Below, in pieces: positions 1 through 9,337 of a stretch of DNA of 33,740 nucleotides. Every line of letters begins with the position of its first letter. Position 1 is the first letter of the stretch. Made by a program: the position numbers and the translations under genes. This stretch comes from Gammaproteobacteria bacterium (GTDB lineage: Bacteria > Pseudomonadota > Gammaproteobacteria > WFUO01), in assembly GCA_015484945.1 (NCBI GenBank), contig WFUO01000054.1, positions 1 through 33,740 of the forward strand. Direction: 5' to 3'. The notes under the pieces are model-generated. The model worked only from the letters and a program-made list of their open reading frames with translations. It searched no databases and was not told the origin of the DNA.

Positions 1-203
1 GTCCGCAGTTCTACTTCCGCACCACGGACGTCACGGGCGCGGTGGATCTGCCGGAAGGCGTTGAGATGGTGATGCCGGGCGACAACGTGAAGATGACGGT
101 ATCGCTGATTGCGCCGATTGCGATGGAAGAAGGGCTGCGCTTTGCGATTCGTGAAGGCGGCCGCACCGTCGGCGCCGGCGTCGTGTCCAAGATCATCGAG
201 TGA
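1..203 (+). CDS. tuf: Elongation factor Tu, C-terminal part (partial, cut by window start)
   Basis: The first full codon is at base 3 and the frame runs to a TGA at 201-203. The 66 visible residues begin [19 protein letters not shown] and end [12 protein letters not shown], which is the C-terminal beta-barrel (domain 3) of EF-Tu, the GTPase that brings aminoacyl-tRNA to the ribosome. Its position directly before rpsJ marks it as the str-operon copy; many gammaproteobacteria carry a second copy elsewhere. Only five bases separate its stop from the rpsJ start, so the two are very likely co-transcribed. Confidence 0.97.
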   Translation, partial: PQFYFRTTDVTGAVDLPEGVEMVMPGDNVKMTVSLIAPIAMEEGLRFAIREGGRTVGAGVVSKIIE

Positions 204-208
204 AGACC

Positions 209-520
209 ATGTCAAAACAGAGAATACGCATACGCCTGAAGTCATTCGACCACCGGTTGATCGACAAGTCCGCACGCGAGATCGTCGAAACCGCGCGCCG
301 CACCGGCGCGCAGGTGAAAGGCCCGATCCCGCTGCCGACCAAGAAAGAGCGTTTCACCGTGCTGATATCGCCGCACGTCAACAAGGACGCGCGAGACCAG
401 TACGAGATCAGGACACACAAGCGCCTCATGGACATCGTCGAGCCGACGGACAAGACCGTCGATGCGCTGATGAAGCTTGATCTTGCCGCAGGCGTGGACG
501 TACAGATCAAACTGAATTAA
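209..520 (+). CDS. rpsJ: 30S ribosomal protein S10
   Basis: The 103-residue product has the same length as E. coli S10 and carries the highly conserved stretches [22 protein letters not shown] and [16 protein letters not shown]10 sits in the head of the 30S subunit, and in E. coli it also partners NusB in antitermination complexes. I chose the ATG at 209. An in-frame GTG at 200 would overlap the tuf stop and add three residues absent from homologs. This is the first gene of the S10 cluster and is tightly linked to tuf. Confidence 0.97.
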   Translation: MSKQRIRIRLKSFDHRLIDKSAREIVETARRTGAQVKGPIPLPTKKERFTVLISPHVNKDARDQYEIRTHKRLMDIVEPTDKTVDALMKLDLAAGVDVQIKLN

Positions 521-571
521 CGGGATAACGGCAACAGCCTTGTTCGCAAATAATATAGAGAGTAGCTGGTC

Positions 572-1213
572 ATGACGATTGGAATCGTAGGTCGCAAAGC
601 AGGTATGACGCGCATCTTCACCGATGACGGCGCCTCCGTGCCTGTGACCGTCATTGTCGCCGAACCGAACCGGATCACCCAGATCAGAACCGTGGACAAT
701 GACGGTTATCGGGCCCTGCAGGTAACCACCGGTTCACGCAAGGCATCGCGTGTCAACAAGCCGCTGGCAGGTCACTATGCCAAGGCCGGTGTCGAAGCCG
801 GGCGCGGTTTGTGGGAATTCCGTCTCGCCGAAGGTGAAGGCGAGGATTTGGAGGTTGGCGCCGAGATCAAGGTCGATATCTTCGAACAGGGCCAGACGGT
901 CGATGTCAGCGGCACATCCATCGGCAAGGGCTTTGCCGGTGTCGTCAAGCGTCACAACTTCCGTACCCAGGACGCCACGCATGGCAACTCACTGTCACAT
1001 CGTGCCCCGGGTTCGATCGGCCAGTGTCAGACCCCTGGCCGTGTGTTCAAGGGCAAGAAGATGTCCGGACACATGGGTAACAGGAAGTGCACGGTGCAAA
1101 ACCTCGAGATCGTGCGTATCGACGAGGAGCGCAACCTGCTGCTGATCAAGGGCGCGGTTCCCGGTGCCAAGGGTTCGGACGTCATCGTTCGCCCTGCGGT
1201 AAAAGCACGATAG
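572..1213 (+). CDS. rplC: 50S ribosomal protein L3
   Basis: The 213-residue product starts [16 protein letters not shown], the typical L3 N-terminus. It contains the loop [19 protein letters not shown], which reaches toward the peptidyl transferase centre; the glutamine that PrmB methylates in E. coli L3 lies in this region. The variant GQCQ, where E. coli has GQNQ, is also what I recall from Pseudomonas, so I do not read it as unusual. L3 is one of the primary assembly proteins of the 50S subunit. The 51-base gap after rpsJ has no obvious terminator. Confidence 0.97.
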   Translation: MTIGIVGRKAGMTRIFTDDGASVPVTVIVAEPNRITQIRTVDNDGYRALQVTTGSRKASRVNKPLAGHYAKAGVEAGRGLWEFRLAEGEGEDLEVGAEIKVDIFEQGQTVDVSGTSIGKGFAGVVKRHNFRTQDATHGNSLSHRAPGSIGQCQTPGRVFKGKKMSGHMGNRKCTVQNLEIVRIDEERNLLLIKGAVPGAKGSDVIVRPAVKAR

Positions 1214-1222
1214 GAGTCGATG

Positions 1223-1831
1223 ATGGAATTACAGATTACAAATGGCAAGGGCGGTGTAACGGTATCCGAAGCCAACTTCGCACGCGAGTTCAATGAAGGT
1301 CTCGTGCATCAGGTTGTCACTGCCTACCTGGCCGGTGCGCGCGCCGGCACCAAGGCGCAGAAGAACCGTTCCGCTGTCAGTGGCGGTGGCGCCAAACCAT
1401 GGCGTCAGAAAGGCACCGGCCGCGCCCGTGCCGGCACCATCCGCAGCCCGATCTGGGTTGGCGGTGGCCGTGCGTTTGCCGCGTCGCCGCGCGACTATTC
1501 ACAGAAGGTCAACCGCAAGCAGTACCGGGCCGCGATTCGCGTGATCCTGTCGGAGCTGGTACGCCAGGAACGCCTGATCGTGGTCGAGGAAATCAAGGTG
1601 AGCGCGCCCAAGACGAAGGAGATGGTTGCCCTGCTCGAAGGTCTGGGTATCGACAATGGTTGCCTGATCGTCACCGATGAGGCCGACGAGAACCTGTACC
1701 TGTCGGCACGTAACCTGCACAAGGTCAACATCATCGATCTGGCCGAGCTGAACCCCGTCGATCTGGTCGCAGCCGACAAGGTCGTCATGACGACCGACAT
1801 CATCAGCAAAATCGAGGAGTGGTTGTCATGA
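1223..1831 (+). CDS. rplD: 50S ribosomal protein L4
   Basis: The 202-residue product has the L4 signature [21 protein letters not shown], the extended loop that lines the exit tunnel, and ends close to E. coli L4 in length. Two adjacent ATG codons are possible (1220 and 1223). The GGAG at 1213-1216 lies six bases before 1223 and only three before 1220, so 1223 is preferred. In E. coli L4 also represses its own operon through a leader RNA; no such leader is possible upstream of rpsJ here. The stop codon overlaps the rplW start (ATGA). Confidence 0.96.
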   Translation: MELQITNGKGGVTVSEANFAREFNEGLVHQVVTAYLAGARAGTKAQKNRSAVSGGGAKPWRQKGTGRARAGTIRSPIWVGGGRAFAASPRDYSQKVNRKQYRAAIRVILSELVRQERLIVVEEIKVSAPKTKEMVALLEGLGIDNGCLIVTDEADENLYLSARNLHKVNIIDLAELNPVDLVAADKVVMTTDIISKIEEWLS

Positions 1832-2127
1832 ATCAGGACAGGCTCTACAAGGTACTGCTGGCGCCACATGTATCGGAAAAGGCCAGCATCGTTGGCGACA
1901 AGCACAACCAGGTCGTGTTCAAGGTCGCCAGGGACGCCACCAAGCTCGAGATTCGCAAGGCCGTCGAATTGCTTTTCGACGTCAAGGTAACGAATGTGCG
2001 CACGGTGAACGTCAAGGGCAAGGTCAAGCGTTTCCAGTACACGGTTGGCAAGCGCGCTGACTGGAAGAAGGCCTATGTCACACTGGCCGAGGGCAATGAC
2101 ATCGACTTTCTCGGCGCAGAAGGCTGA
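1828..2127 (+). CDS. rplW: 50S ribosomal protein L23
   Basis: The 99-residue product starts [21 protein letters not shown] and ends in a [12 protein letters not shown] motif typical of L23. The protein sits at the tunnel exit and is the docking site for trigger factor and SRP. The start is the ATG at 1828, which overlaps the rplD stop by four bases and has a good GAGGAG at 1814-1819 eight bases upstream. A GTG at 1819 in the same frame would destroy that spacing. Confidence 0.96.
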   Translation: MNQDRLYKVLLAPHVSEKASIVGDKHNQVVFKVARDATKLEIRKAVELLFDVKVTNVRTVNVKGKVKRFQYTVGKRADWKKAYVTLAEGNDIDFLGAEG

Positions 2128-2162
2128 GCGAGCAGGCTAACGGATAATACGACGGAAAGATC

Positions 2163-2990
2163 ATGGCTATCGTAAAAGTAAAACCGACATCACCTGGACG
2201 CCGCGGCGTCGTCAAGGTCGTATCGCCAGAGCTGCACAAGGGTGCGCCGCACGCCCCCCTGTTGCAGAAGAAATCGAAGACCGGTGGCCGCAACAATGCC
2301 GGCCGCATCACCACGCGTCACCGTGGTGGCGGTCACAAGCAGCACTATCGCCTGATCGATTTCAAGCGCAACAAGGATGGCATCGAGGCCAGGGTCGAAC
2401 GCCTGGAATACGATCCCAACCGCTCCGCGCACATTGCCCTGTTGTTGTACAGGGATGGTGAACGCCGTTACATCATCGCGCCCAAGGGGGTCAGTGCTGG
2501 TGATGTGCTCAAGTCGGGGCTGGATGCGCCAATCAAGCCGGGCAACTGCCTGCCGCTGCGCAACATCCCGGTGGGCACGACCGTTCACTGTGTCGAAATG
2601 ACGCCGGGCAAGGGCGCACAGCTGGCGCGCAGCGCCGGTACAAGCGCGCAGCTGGTTGCGCGAGAAGGCGCGCACGCCACCCTGCGTCTGCGTTCCGGCG
2701 AGATGCGCAAGGTACCGGCCGAATGCCGCGCCACGATTGGTGAGGTCGGCAACAGTGAACACAACCTGCGCAAGCTCGGCAAGGCCGGCGCCAAACGCTG
2801 GCGCGGCGTGCGTCCCACGGTGCGTGGTGTCGCAATGAACCCGGTCGATCACCCGCATGGTGGCGGTGAGGGCCGTACCTCGGGTGGCCGTCATCCGGTT
2901 TCGCCATGGGGTACACCGACCAAGGGTTACAAGACTCGTAAAAACAAGCGCACGGACAACATGATCGTCCGCCGTCGCAACAAGCGCTAA
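2163..2990 (+). CDS. rplB: 50S ribosomal protein L2
   Basis: The 275-residue product contains [11 protein letters not shown] near the start, [20 protein letters not shown], and the C-terminal [14 protein letters not shown]. The last motif carries the histidine that lies near the peptidyl transferase centre. L2 supports subunit association and peptidyl transfer. The length is two residues over E. coli L2. A GGAAAG box lies just before the ATG. Confidence 0.98.
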   Translation: MAIVKVKPTSPGRRGVVKVVSPELHKGAPHAPLLQKKSKTGGRNNAGRITTRHRGGGHKQHYRLIDFKRNKDGIEARVERLEYDPNRSAHIALLLYRDGERRYIIAPKGVSAGDVLKSGLDAPIKPGNCLPLRNIPVGTTVHCVEMTPGKGAQLARSAGTSAQLVAREGAHATLRLRSGEMRKVPAECRATIGEVGNSEHNLRKLGKAGAKRWRGVRPTVRGVAMNPVDHPHGGGEGRTSGGRHPVSPWGTPTKGYKTRKNKRTDNMIVRRRNKR

Positions 2991-3008
2991 CTGACAGAGG
3001 TAAACACA

Positions 3009-3281
3009 GTGCCACGTTCAGTCAAAAAAGGCCCTTTCGTCGATCTTCATCTGATGAAGAAAGTCGAACAGGCTGTGGAAACCAACAGCAAAAAGCCGAT
3101 CAAGACCTGGTCGCGCCGCTCCATGATCATGCCGGAAATGATCGGCTTGACGATCGCGGTGCACAATGGTCGCCAGCATGTTCCGGTACTCATCTCCGAG
3201 AACATGGTTGGTCACAAACTCGGTGAATTTGCCATGACCCGCACCTACAAGGGTCATGCAGCCGACAAGAAAGCCAAGTAA
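3009..3281 (+). CDS. rpsS: 30S ribosomal protein S19
   Basis: The product has 90 residues and starts with a GTG codon: [18 protein letters not shown]. It carries the conserved TWSRRS and NGRQHVPV segments and the tail [14 protein letters not shown]19 sits at the top of the 30S head next to S13 and the A-site finger contact. AGAGG at 2996-3000 is eight bases before the GTG, which supports this start. Confidence 0.97.
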   Translation: MPRSVKKGPFVDLHLMKKVEQAVETNSKKPIKTWSRRSMIMPEMIGLTIAVHNGRQHVPVLISENMVGHKLGEFAMTRTYKGHAADKKAK

Positions 3282-3294
3282 CGGAGTCGTCGAG

Positions 3295-3630
3295 ATGCCA
3301 GCAACATCAGCAAAACTGAGAAACGCCAAGCTCTCCGCGCAGAAGGGCCGTCTGGTTGCCGACCAGATCCGCGGCCTGCCGGTCGAGCGCGCGCTGAACC
3401 TGCTGACCTTCAGCAACAAGAAGGCTGCGGCCATCATCAAAAAAGTGCTCGAATCCGCGATTGCGAACGCCGAGCACAACGATGGCGCGGATATCGACGA
3501 ACTGAAGGTCAAGGCCATCATGGTCGATGAAGGCCCGACGATGAAACGCTGGCGTGCACGAGCCAAGGGCCGTGGTACCCGAATCTTGAAACGCACCAGT
3601 CACATTACCGTGACAGTAGCCGACAGTTAA
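3295..3630 (+). CDS. rplV: 50S ribosomal protein L22
   Basis: The 111-residue product carries [15 protein letters not shown], the very conserved [18 protein letters not shown] helix, and the basic beta-hairpin [18 protein letters not shown] whose tip lines the exit tunnel and affects macrolide binding. The reading frame is open further upstream, inside rpsS, but homologs begin near [14 protein letters not shown] at 3283-3286 supports the ATG at 3295. Confidence 0.96.
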   Translation: MPATSAKLRNAKLSAQKGRLVADQIRGLPVERALNLLTFSNKKAAAIIKKVLESAIANAEHNDGADIDELKVKAIMVDEGPTMKRWRARAKGRGTRILKRTSHITVTVADS

Positions 3631-3640
3631 GAGGTCCGGA

Positions 3641-4321
3641 ATGGGACAGAAAGTACATCCAACAGGCATTCGACTGGGCATCACCAAGGACTGGGCTTCC
3701 AGGTGGTATGCCGACAGCGACAATTTTGCAGACTACCTGGAACAGGACCTGAAGGTGCGCGAGTACCTGCAGAAAAAACTGGCCCAGGCGTCGGTCAGCC
3801 GTATCCAGATCGATCGTCCGGCACGCAGCGCGCATGTCACCATCCATACCGCGCGTCCGGGCATGGTCATCGGCAAGAAGGGTGAAGACATCGAAAAGCT
3901 GCGCAAGTCGTTGAGCGAAATGATGGGTATGCCTGTTGCGGTCAACATCGAGGAGATCCGCAAGCCAGAGCTCGACGCCAAGCTGGTTGCCGAAAGCGTG
4001 GCCCAGCAGCTCGAACGACGCATCATGTTCCGCCGCGCCATGAAGCGTGCGGTGCAGAACTCCATGCGGCTGGGTGCCCTTGGTATCAAGATCATGGTCA
4101 GCGGCCGTCTCAACGGCGCCGAGATCGCGCGCACCGAATGGTACCGCGAAGGCCGGGTGCCATTGCACACACTGCGTGCCGACATCGATTACGGCATAGC
4201 GCGCGCCAATACGACCTATGGCGTGATCGGTATCAAGGTCTGGATCTTCAAGGGCGAGGTTTTCGATCTGGAAGAGACGGCATCGGAACCGGCCACCGGC
4301 AAGACCGCGGCAGCAAGCTGA
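3641..4321 (+). CDS. rpsC: 30S ribosomal protein S3
   Basis: The 226-residue product begins [14 protein letters not shown]. It has a type II KH domain with the GKKG loop at residues 78-81, and a C-terminal domain ([18 protein letters not shown]) that helps form the mRNA entry channel. It is about seven residues shorter than E. coli S3, mostly in the variable C-terminal tail (ATGKTAAAS). It lies ten bases after rplV, with GAGGTCCGG upstream as ribosome binding site. Confidence 0.97.
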   Translation: MGQKVHPTGIRLGITKDWASRWYADSDNFADYLEQDLKVREYLQKKLAQASVSRIQIDRPARSAHVTIHTARPGMVIGKKGEDIEKLRKSLSEMMGMPVAVNIEEIRKPELDAKLVAESVAQQLERRIMFRRAMKRAVQNSMRLGALGIKIMVSGRLNGAEIARTEWYREGRVPLHTLRADIDYGIARANTTYGVIGIKVWIFKGEVFDLEETASEPATGKTAAAS

Positions 4322-4339
4322 GTTTGAGGGAGTCGAGAC

Positions 4340-4753
4340 ATGTTACAGCCCAAACGTACCAAATACCGCAAGGTCCAGAAGGGCCGCAACCGGGGTCTTG
4401 CGACCACCGGCAACAAGGTCAGCTTCGGTGAATACGGTCTCAAGGCCGTTGGCCGGGGGCGTCTGACCGCGCGTCAGATCGAGGCCGCCCGTCGCGCCAT
4501 GACCCGCCACATCAAGCGTGGCGGCAAGATCTGGATTCGTGTGTTTCCGGACAAGCCGATCACCAAGAAGCCGCTCGAAGTGCGCCAGGGCAAGGGCAAG
4601 GGTAATGTCGAATATTGGGTTGCCCAGATTCAGCCAGGCCGCATGCTGTATGAAATGGAAGGCGTGGCAGAAGACGTTGCGCGCCAGGCATTCAAGCTGG
4701 CGGCCGCAAAACTGCCGTTCAAGACCACCTTTGTAACCCGCACGGTGATGTGA
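4340..4753 (+). CDS. rplP: 50S ribosomal protein L16
   Basis: The 137-residue product begins [19 protein letters not shown]. It contains [19 protein letters not shown] and the loop [13 protein letters not shown], which holds the arginine (residue 82 here, 81 in E. coli) hydroxylated by the YcfD/RoxA oxygenase in some gammaproteobacteria. L16 organises the A-site region of the 50S subunit. The last stop base is shared with the first base of rpmC. Confidence 0.97.
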   Translation: MLQPKRTKYRKVQKGRNRGLATTGNKVSFGEYGLKAVGRGRLTARQIEAARRAMTRHIKRGGKIWIRVFPDKPITKKPLEVRQGKGKGNVEYWVAQIQPGRMLYEMEGVAEDVARQAFKLAAAKLPFKTTFVTRTVM

Positions 4754-4953
4754 TGAAGGCAAGTGAACTGAGAGAAAAAACGGTCGAGGAGCTGCAGAGC
4801 GAGCTGACCAATCTGTTGCGTGAGCAGTTCAATCTGCGCATGCAGAAAGGCACTGGCCAGTTGGGTCAGCCGCACCTGCTCAACGCAGTACGCAAGAACA
4901 TAGCCCGGGTCAAGACCGTGTTGAATGAAAAGAAATCAGGTGATGCATCATGA
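4753..4953 (+). CDS. rpmC: 50S ribosomal protein L29
   Basis: A 66-residue, two-helix protein, [20 protein letters not shown], with the [11 protein letters not shown] core and [11 protein letters not shown] at the second helix. It lies next to L23 at the tunnel exit. I take the ATG at 4753, one base into the rplP stop (TGATG). A GTG at 4750 in frame would merely add one methionine. The stop overlaps the rpsQ start by four bases. Confidence 0.95.
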   Translation: MKASELREKTVEELQSELTNLLREQFNLRMQKGTGQLGQPHLLNAVRKNIARVKTVLNEKKSGDAS

Positions 4954-5207
4954 GTGAGAATGCTACGGAAAAGGTCGCGCGCACCGTTACCGGTCGTGTG
5001 GTCAGCAACAAGATGGACAAGACCATTACCGTTCTTCTCGAACGCAAGGTGAAGCACCCTGTTTATGGCAAGTTCATTCGCCGCTCGACCAAGATTCACG
5101 CGCACGACGAGCAGAATGTGTGCAAGGAAGGTGATGTCGTGGTCGTCGAACAGTGTCGTCCGATTTCCAAGAGCAAGACGTGGCGCCTCGTGAAGGTCGT
5201 CGAATAA
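4950..5207 (+). CDS. rpsQ: 30S ribosomal protein S17
   Basis: The 85-residue product has the S17 OB fold, with [30 protein letters not shown] and the C-terminal [17 protein letters not shown]. It is a primary 16S rRNA binder. The ATGA overlap with rpmC implies translational coupling. It is the last gene of the S10 cluster; the following 57-base gap holds a short hairpin (5209-5228). Confidence 0.97.
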   Translation: MSENATEKVARTVTGRVVSNKMDKTITVLLERKVKHPVYGKFIRRSTKIHAHDEQNVCKEGDVVVVEQCRPISKSKTWRLVKVVE

Positions 5208-5208
5208 A

Positions 5209-5228
5209 CCGATAGCAGGTTTTATCGG
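5209..5228 (+). other. Short hairpin between rpsQ and rplN
   Basis: CCGATA at 5209-5214 pairs exactly with TATCGG at 5223-5228 across an eight-base loop. It lies in the only sizeable gap between the S10 and spc blocks, where E. coli has its spc promoter. No clear run of T follows, so it is not a convincing terminator. I could not place a confident -10/-35 pair in the same gap. Confidence 0.4.
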
Positions 5229-5264
5229 GTTCAATTAACGAATTAGGTTGTTTGGAAGCTAGTC

Positions 5265-5633
5265 ATGATTCAGATGCAAACAATGTTGGATGTGGCCGAC
5301 AACAGTGGCGCCAAACGGGTCCAGTGTATCAAGGTGCTGGGCGGTTCACATCGCCGTTATGCCGGTATCGGTGACATCGTCAAGGTCAGCGTGAAAGAGG
5401 CCATTCCTCGCGGCAAGGTCAAGAAGGGAGAGGTCTATAACGCGGTTGTCGTGCGCACGCGCAAGGGCGTACGCCGCGCTGATGGTTCACTGATCCGTTT
5501 CGACGGCAACGCAGCGGTACTGCTGAACAACAACCTGCAGCCTATCGGCACGCGTATCTTCGGGCCGGTTACCCGAGAACTGCGCTCGGAAAGGTTCATG
5601 AAGATTATTTCTCTTGCGCCTGAAGTGCTTTGA
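5265..5633 (+). CDS. rplN: 50S ribosomal protein L14
   Basis: The 122-residue product starts [27 protein letters not shown] and contains [21 protein letters not shown] and [12 protein letters not shown]14 is at the subunit interface and is the docking site of the silencing factor RsfS, which is also encoded in this window (32951-33298). It is the first gene of the spc cluster. GGAAG lies upstream of the ATG. Confidence 0.97.
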   Translation: MIQMQTMLDVADNSGAKRVQCIKVLGGSHRRYAGIGDIVKVSVKEAIPRGKVKKGEVYNAVVVRTRKGVRRADGSLIRFDGNAAVLLNNNLQPIGTRIFGPVTRELRSERFMKIISLAPEVL

Positions 5634-5648
5634 GACTGGAGACTGGTT

Positions 5649-5963
5649 ATGCGCAAGCTCAAGAAAGGTGATGAAGTCATTGTGATTACGGGCAAGGACA
5701 AGGGCCGTCGTGGCACCATCCTGCGCGTATTGGATGAAAAGGTCCTCGTCGAGGGGATCAACATGGTCAAGAAGCACCAGAAGGCCAACCCGAATGCCGG
5801 TGTCGAAGGCGGCATCATAGACAAGGAAATGCCGATTCACATTTCCAATGTCATGCTCTTCAATCCGGCCACCAACAAGGGTGACAGGGTAGGTATCAAG
5901 ACCCTCGAAGACGGTCGAAAGGTTCGTTATTTCAAGTCCAACGGCGAAGTCGTTGACGCTTAA
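5649..5963 (+). CDS. rplX: 50S ribosomal protein L24
   Basis: The 104-residue product carries a KOW motif at its N-terminus ([20 protein letters not shown]) followed by [15 protein letters not shown]. The length equals that of E. coli L24. It is an initiator of 50S assembly that binds the 5' end of 23S rRNA. It is spaced 15 bases from both rplN and rplE. Confidence 0.97.
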   Translation: MRKLKKGDEVIVITGKDKGRRGTILRVLDEKVLVEGINMVKKHQKANPNAGVEGGIIDKEMPIHISNVMLFNPATNKGDRVGIKTLEDGRKVRYFKSNGEVVDA

Positions 5964-5978
5964 ACGGGAAGATCAGTA

Positions 5979-6518
5979 ATGGCCAGGTTACAGGAATTCT
6001 ATAAAGAGACGGTCGTCAAGCAGCTCATGGAGCAGCTTGGTCTGAAAAACGTGATGGAAGTGCCAAGGATCACCAAGATCACCCTCAATATGGGCGTGGG
6101 TGAGGCGCTGGCAGACAAGAAGGTCATGGAAAACGCCGTCAACGACATGGCGAAGATCGCCGGACAGCAGCCCATCGTTACCAAGGCGCGTAAATCTGTC
6201 GCGGGCTTCAAGGTGCGTGAGGGTTGGGCTATCGGCTGCAAGGTCACTTTGCGCCGCGAGCGCATGTACGAGTTTCTCGATCGTCTGGTCAACATCGCGA
6301 TTCCGCGTATTCGCGACTTCCGCGGCCTGAGCCCGAAATCATTCGATGGGCGCGGCAACTACAACATGGGTATCCGGGAACAGATCATCTTCCCGGAGAT
6401 CGAGTACGACAAGATCGACGCCCTGCGTGGCATGGATATCTCCATCACCACCACGGCAAAGAATGACGACCACGGCCGCGCACTGCTGGCGGCATTCAAC
6501 TTCCCGTTCAAGAACTGA
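5979..6518 (+). CDS. rplE: 50S ribosomal protein L5
   Basis: The 179-residue product, as in E. coli, has [11 protein letters not shown] near the N-terminus, [15 protein letters not shown], and the C-terminal [18 protein letters not shown]. It forms the central protuberance with 5S rRNA and L18. In E. coli the rplE start region carries the S8 operator; I did not find a convincing equivalent in the 15-base gap here. Confidence 0.97.
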   Translation: MARLQEFYKETVVKQLMEQLGLKNVMEVPRITKITLNMGVGEALADKKVMENAVNDMAKIAGQQPIVTKARKSVAGFKVREGWAIGCKVTLRRERMYEFLDRLVNIAIPRIRDFRGLSPKSFDGRGNYNMGIREQIIFPEIEYDKIDALRGMDISITTTAKNDDHGRALLAAFNFPFKN

Positions 6519-6529
6519 GGTAAGGGACG

Positions 6530-6835
6530 ATGGCAAAAGCATGCATGATTCAGCGCGAAAAGAAGCGCGCCCGCACAGTGGCAAAATATGCGGCCAAGCG
6601 CGCGGCACTGAAGGCGATCATCAACAGCGCGAGCGCCTCGGACGAAGAGCGTTACGAAGCGGTTCAGGCCCTGCAGAAACTGCCGCGCAACGCCAGTCCG
6701 TGCCGCCAGCGCAATCGCTGCCGTCTCACCGGACGTCCGCATGGCTACTATCGCAAGTTTGGTCTTGGCCGCAACATGCTGCGTGAAGCCGCGATGCGGG
6801 GTGACATACCAGGGCTCAAGAAGGCCAGCTGGTAA
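6530..6835 (+). CDS. rpsN: 30S ribosomal protein S14, zinc-free (C-minus) type
   Basis: The 101-residue product has the long form of S14, with [21 protein letters not shown] and the end [17 protein letters not shown]. The CxxC pairs of the short zinc-binding form are absent; only isolated cysteines remain (SPCRQRNRC). It binds the 30S head. It contrasts with the zinc-type S4 in the same locus. Confidence 0.97.
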   Translation: MAKACMIQREKKRARTVAKYAAKRAALKAIINSASASDEERYEAVQALQKLPRNASPCRQRNRCRLTGRPHGYYRKFGLGRNMLREAAMRGDIPGLKKASW

Positions 6836-6882
6836 GTGGTCAGGTACAAACGAACTGAAACGATTACGAACGGTACTGAATT

Positions 6883-7278
6883 ATGAGTATGAGTGACCCA
6901 ATTGCCGATATGCTGACTCGCATACGCAACGGACAGCAGGCAAACAAGGCCGAGGTTTCCATGCCATCCTCGAAGCTGAAAGTCGAAATAGCCCGTGTCC
7001 TCAAGGAGGAGGGTTATATCGATGAGCATCGCGTTGAGGATATCGAAGGCAAGCCCGTGCTGTTCATCAAGCTGCGTTACTATCAGGGCAAGCCGGTCAT
7101 CGATACCATCAAGCGAGTATCGCGTCCGGGTCTGCGTATCTTCAAGGGAAAGGACGAGCTGCCCAAGGTGGATGGTGGGCTTGGTATTGCCATTGTATCC
7201 ACCTCGCGCGGCGTGATGACCGATCGCGCAGCCCGCAGTCTCGGTCAGGGCGGCGAAATTCTGTGCACAGTTTCCTAA
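6883..7278 (+). CDS. rpsH: 30S ribosomal protein S8
   Basis: The 131-residue product begins [18 protein letters not shown] and ends with [27 protein letters not shown], the conserved RNA-binding C-terminus. I choose the ATG at 6883 because E. coli S8 starts MSMQDPIADML; the ATG at 6889 is the alternative. No strong Shine-Dalgarno box precedes either. In E. coli S8 is the autogenous repressor of the spc operon. Confidence 0.96.
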   Translation: MSMSDPIADMLTRIRNGQQANKAEVSMPSSKLKVEIARVLKEEGYIDEHRVEDIEGKPVLFIKLRYYQGKPVIDTIKRVSRPGLRIFKGKDELPKVDGGLGIAIVSTSRGVMTDRAARSLGQGGEILCTVS

Positions 7279-7290
7279 GGTGAAAGAACG

Positions 7291-7824
7291 ATGTCACGAG
7301 TAGCTAAAAATCCGGTCCAGGTGCCAGCGGGTGTCGAGGTAAAGCTTGACGGAAAGAACCTGAGCGCCAAGGGATCCAAGGGCGAGCTCTCCATGGTCAT
7401 CCATGACATGGTCGAGATCGTGCATGAAGGAAACGAACTGCGCTTCAAGCCGGCCAATGACGACAAGGCGGCGGATGCCATGGCCGGCACCATGCGTGCA
7501 CTGGCCAACAATCTGGTCACCGGTGTCAGTCAGGGCTTCGAGAAGAAACTCGAACTGGTTGGTGTCGGCTATCGCGCGCAAATGAAAGGCAAGGTCCTGA
7601 ACCTGACGCTGGGCTTCTCGCATCCGGTGGATTTCGATGTCCCGGAAGGCATCACCATCGAAACCCCGAGCCAGACAGAGATCGTCGTCAAGGGCGCTGA
7701 CAAGCAGCAGGTCGGGCAGGTGGCAGCGAAGATTCGCGCCTATCGTCCGCCCGAGCCATACAAGGGCAAGGGTGTCAGATACGCGGACGAGCATATCGTG
7801 CGCAAAGAAGCGAAGAAGAAGTAA
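7291..7824 (+). CDS. rplF: 50S ribosomal protein L6
   Basis: A 177-residue protein, the E. coli length. It has the tandem alpha/beta fold, with [17 protein letters not shown] at the start and the C-terminal signature [19 protein letters not shown]6 lies near the factor-binding site of the 50S subunit. It is 12 bases after rpsH, with AAGGTGA upstream. Confidence 0.97.
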   Translation: MSRVAKNPVQVPAGVEVKLDGKNLSAKGSKGELSMVIHDMVEIVHEGNELRFKPANDDKAADAMAGTMRALANNLVTGVSQGFEKKLELVGVGYRAQMKGKVLNLTLGFSHPVDFDVPEGITIETPSQTEIVVKGADKQQVGQVAAKIRAYRPPEPYKGKGVRYADEHIVRKEAKKK

Positions 7825-7836
7825 GGGTTACGCACT

Positions 7837-8190
7837 ATGGACAAGAATTCAGTACGTTTACGTCGTGCCCGCCGCACGCGCAGCAAGATTCGCGAACTGG
7901 GTGTGCCCAGGCTTACGGTTCACCGTACGCCGCGTCATATCTATGCGCAGGTCATTTCCGGCGACAACAGCAAGGTCATTGTTGCCGTCAATACGCTGCA
8001 GGCCGAGGTCAAGGCCGATCTCAAGTCCACCGGCAATGCCGAGGCCGCCGCGGTGGTTGGACGCAAGATCGGGGAAAAGGCCTTGGCGGCAGGTATTTCC
8101 GAGGTCGCTTTCGATCGCTCGGGGTTCAAGTATCACGGGCGCGTCAAGGCGCTGGCGGATGCGGCTCGCGAAGCCGGTTTGAAATTCTAA
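7837..8190 (+). CDS. rplR: 50S ribosomal protein L18
   Basis: The 117-residue product starts [18 protein letters not shown] and ends [26 protein letters not shown], the typical L18 C-terminus. The basic N-terminus contacts 5S rRNA. It matches E. coli L18 in length and has 12-base spacers on both sides. Confidence 0.97.
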   Translation: MDKNSVRLRRARRTRSKIRELGVPRLTVHRTPRHIYAQVISGDNSKVIVAVNTLQAEVKADLKSTGNAEAAAVVGRKIGEKALAAGISEVAFDRSGFKYHGRVKALADAAREAGLKF

Positions 8191-8202
8191 GGGTCACTCA
8201 AC

Positions 8203-8709
8203 ATGGCAAACAGAGAAAATACAACTTCAGATGATGGCCTGCTCGAGAAGCTGGTTGCGGTCAATCGTGTTGCCAAGGTGGTCAAGGGTGGCCGCCAGTT
8301 TGGATTCACGGCACTGACGGTGGTCGGCGACGGCAATGGCAAGGTTGGCTTCGGGTACGGCAAGGCGCGTGAAGTGCCGCTGGCGATCCAGAAAGCGATG
8401 GAAAAGGCGCGCAAGAACATGGTCAGCGTCGATCTCAAGGACGGCACCTTGCAGCATGCACTCAATGGTCATCATGGCGCCAGCCATGTTTACATGCAGC
8501 CAGCCTCCGAGGGTACCGGCATCATCGCTGGCGGCGCCATGCGCGCCGTGTTCGAGGTGGTTGGCGTACACAACGTTCTGGCCAAATGCATCGGTTCGCG
8601 TAACCCGATCAATGTTGTCCGCGCTACCATCAGCGGCCTGACAAAGATGAAGTCACCGGAAATGGTGGCTGCTAAACGCGGCAAGAAAGTCGAAGAGATT
8701 CTGGATTAA
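8203..8709 (+). CDS. rpsE: 30S ribosomal protein S5
   Basis: The 168-residue product contains the dsRNA-binding-like N-terminal part ([19 protein letters not shown]), [16 protein letters not shown], and [18 protein letters not shown]5 contributes to decoding accuracy and to the mRNA entry tunnel with S3 and S4. Confidence 0.97.
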   Translation: MANRENTTSDDGLLEKLVAVNRVAKVVKGGRQFGFTALTVVGDGNGKVGFGYGKAREVPLAIQKAMEKARKNMVSVDLKDGTLQHALNGHHGASHVYMQPASEGTGIIAGGAMRAVFEVVGVHNVLAKCIGSRNPINVVRATISGLTKMKSPEMVAAKRGKKVEEILD

Positions 8710-8714
8710 ACGCC

Positions 8715-8900
8715 ATGGCTAACAAAAAACTCAAGGTTACTCTGGTCAAGAGCCTGATCGGCCGTCTGAAGAACCATCAGGCCAGTGTGCGCGGTCTCGG
8801 CCTGCGTCGAATCAACCAGTCGGTTGTGGTCGATGATACGCCCGAAAATCGCGGGATGATCAACCAGGTCTATTACATGGTCAAAGTCGAGGAAGTCTGA
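8715..8900 (+). CDS. rpmD: 50S ribosomal protein L30
   Basis: The 61-residue product has the single ferredoxin-like fold: [32 protein letters not shown] and the end YMVKVEEV. It is close to E. coli L30 (59 residues). Five bases follow rpsE and only one base precedes the rplO start. Confidence 0.96.
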   Translation: MANKKLKVTLVKSLIGRLKNHQASVRGLGLRRINQSVVVDDTPENRGMINQVYYMVKVEEV

Positions 8901-8901
8901 T

Positions 8902-9336
8902 ATGCGATTGAACTCCATCAAGCCCGCCGCCGGCAGCAAGCATGCTGGCAAACGTGTGGGTCGCGGCATTGGCAGCGGTCTGGGCAAGACCTGCGGCCGT
9001 GGCCATAAGGGCCAGAAATCCCGTAGTGGCGGCTTCCACAAGGTCGGTTTCGAGGGTGGTCAGATGCCGCTTCAGCGCCGTCTGCCAAAGATCGGCTTCC
9101 GTTCGCGCAAGCAGCGCCTGAAAGACGAGATCCGCCTGCACGAGCTGGCCATGGTCGAGGGTGACGTGGTTGACCTGCTGGCCTTGCGCAAGGCCAACCT
9201 GATTGGCGAGAACACCCGTTACGTCAAGGTCATCGCCTCCGGCAAGATCGACAAGGCGGTGACCGTCAAGGGTATTGGCGTGACAAAGGGCGCGCGCGCG
9301 GCCATCGAGGCCGCAGGCGGCAAGGTAGAGGACTGA
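8902..9336 (+). CDS. rplO: 50S ribosomal protein L15
   Basis: The 144-residue product, the E. coli length, has the glycine- and basic-rich N-terminal extension ([23 protein letters not shown]) that threads into 23S rRNA, then [22 protein letters not shown] upstream of the ATG lies inside the end of rpmD, implying coupling. One base separates its stop from the secY GTG. Confidence 0.97.
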   Translation: MRLNSIKPAAGSKHAGKRVGRGIGSGLGKTCGRGHKGQKSRSGGFHKVGFEGGQMPLQRRLPKIGFRSRKQRLKDEIRLHELAMVEGDVVDLLALRKANLIGENTRYVKVIASGKIDKAVTVKGIGVTKGARAAIEAAGGKVED

Positions 9337-9337
9337 C

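Noticed and set aside
1021-1040. GQCQ in L3 where E. coli has GQNQ, near the methylated glutamine.
   Set aside because: The methylatable glutamine is kept and I recall the same cysteine in Pseudomonas L3, so this is normal family variation.
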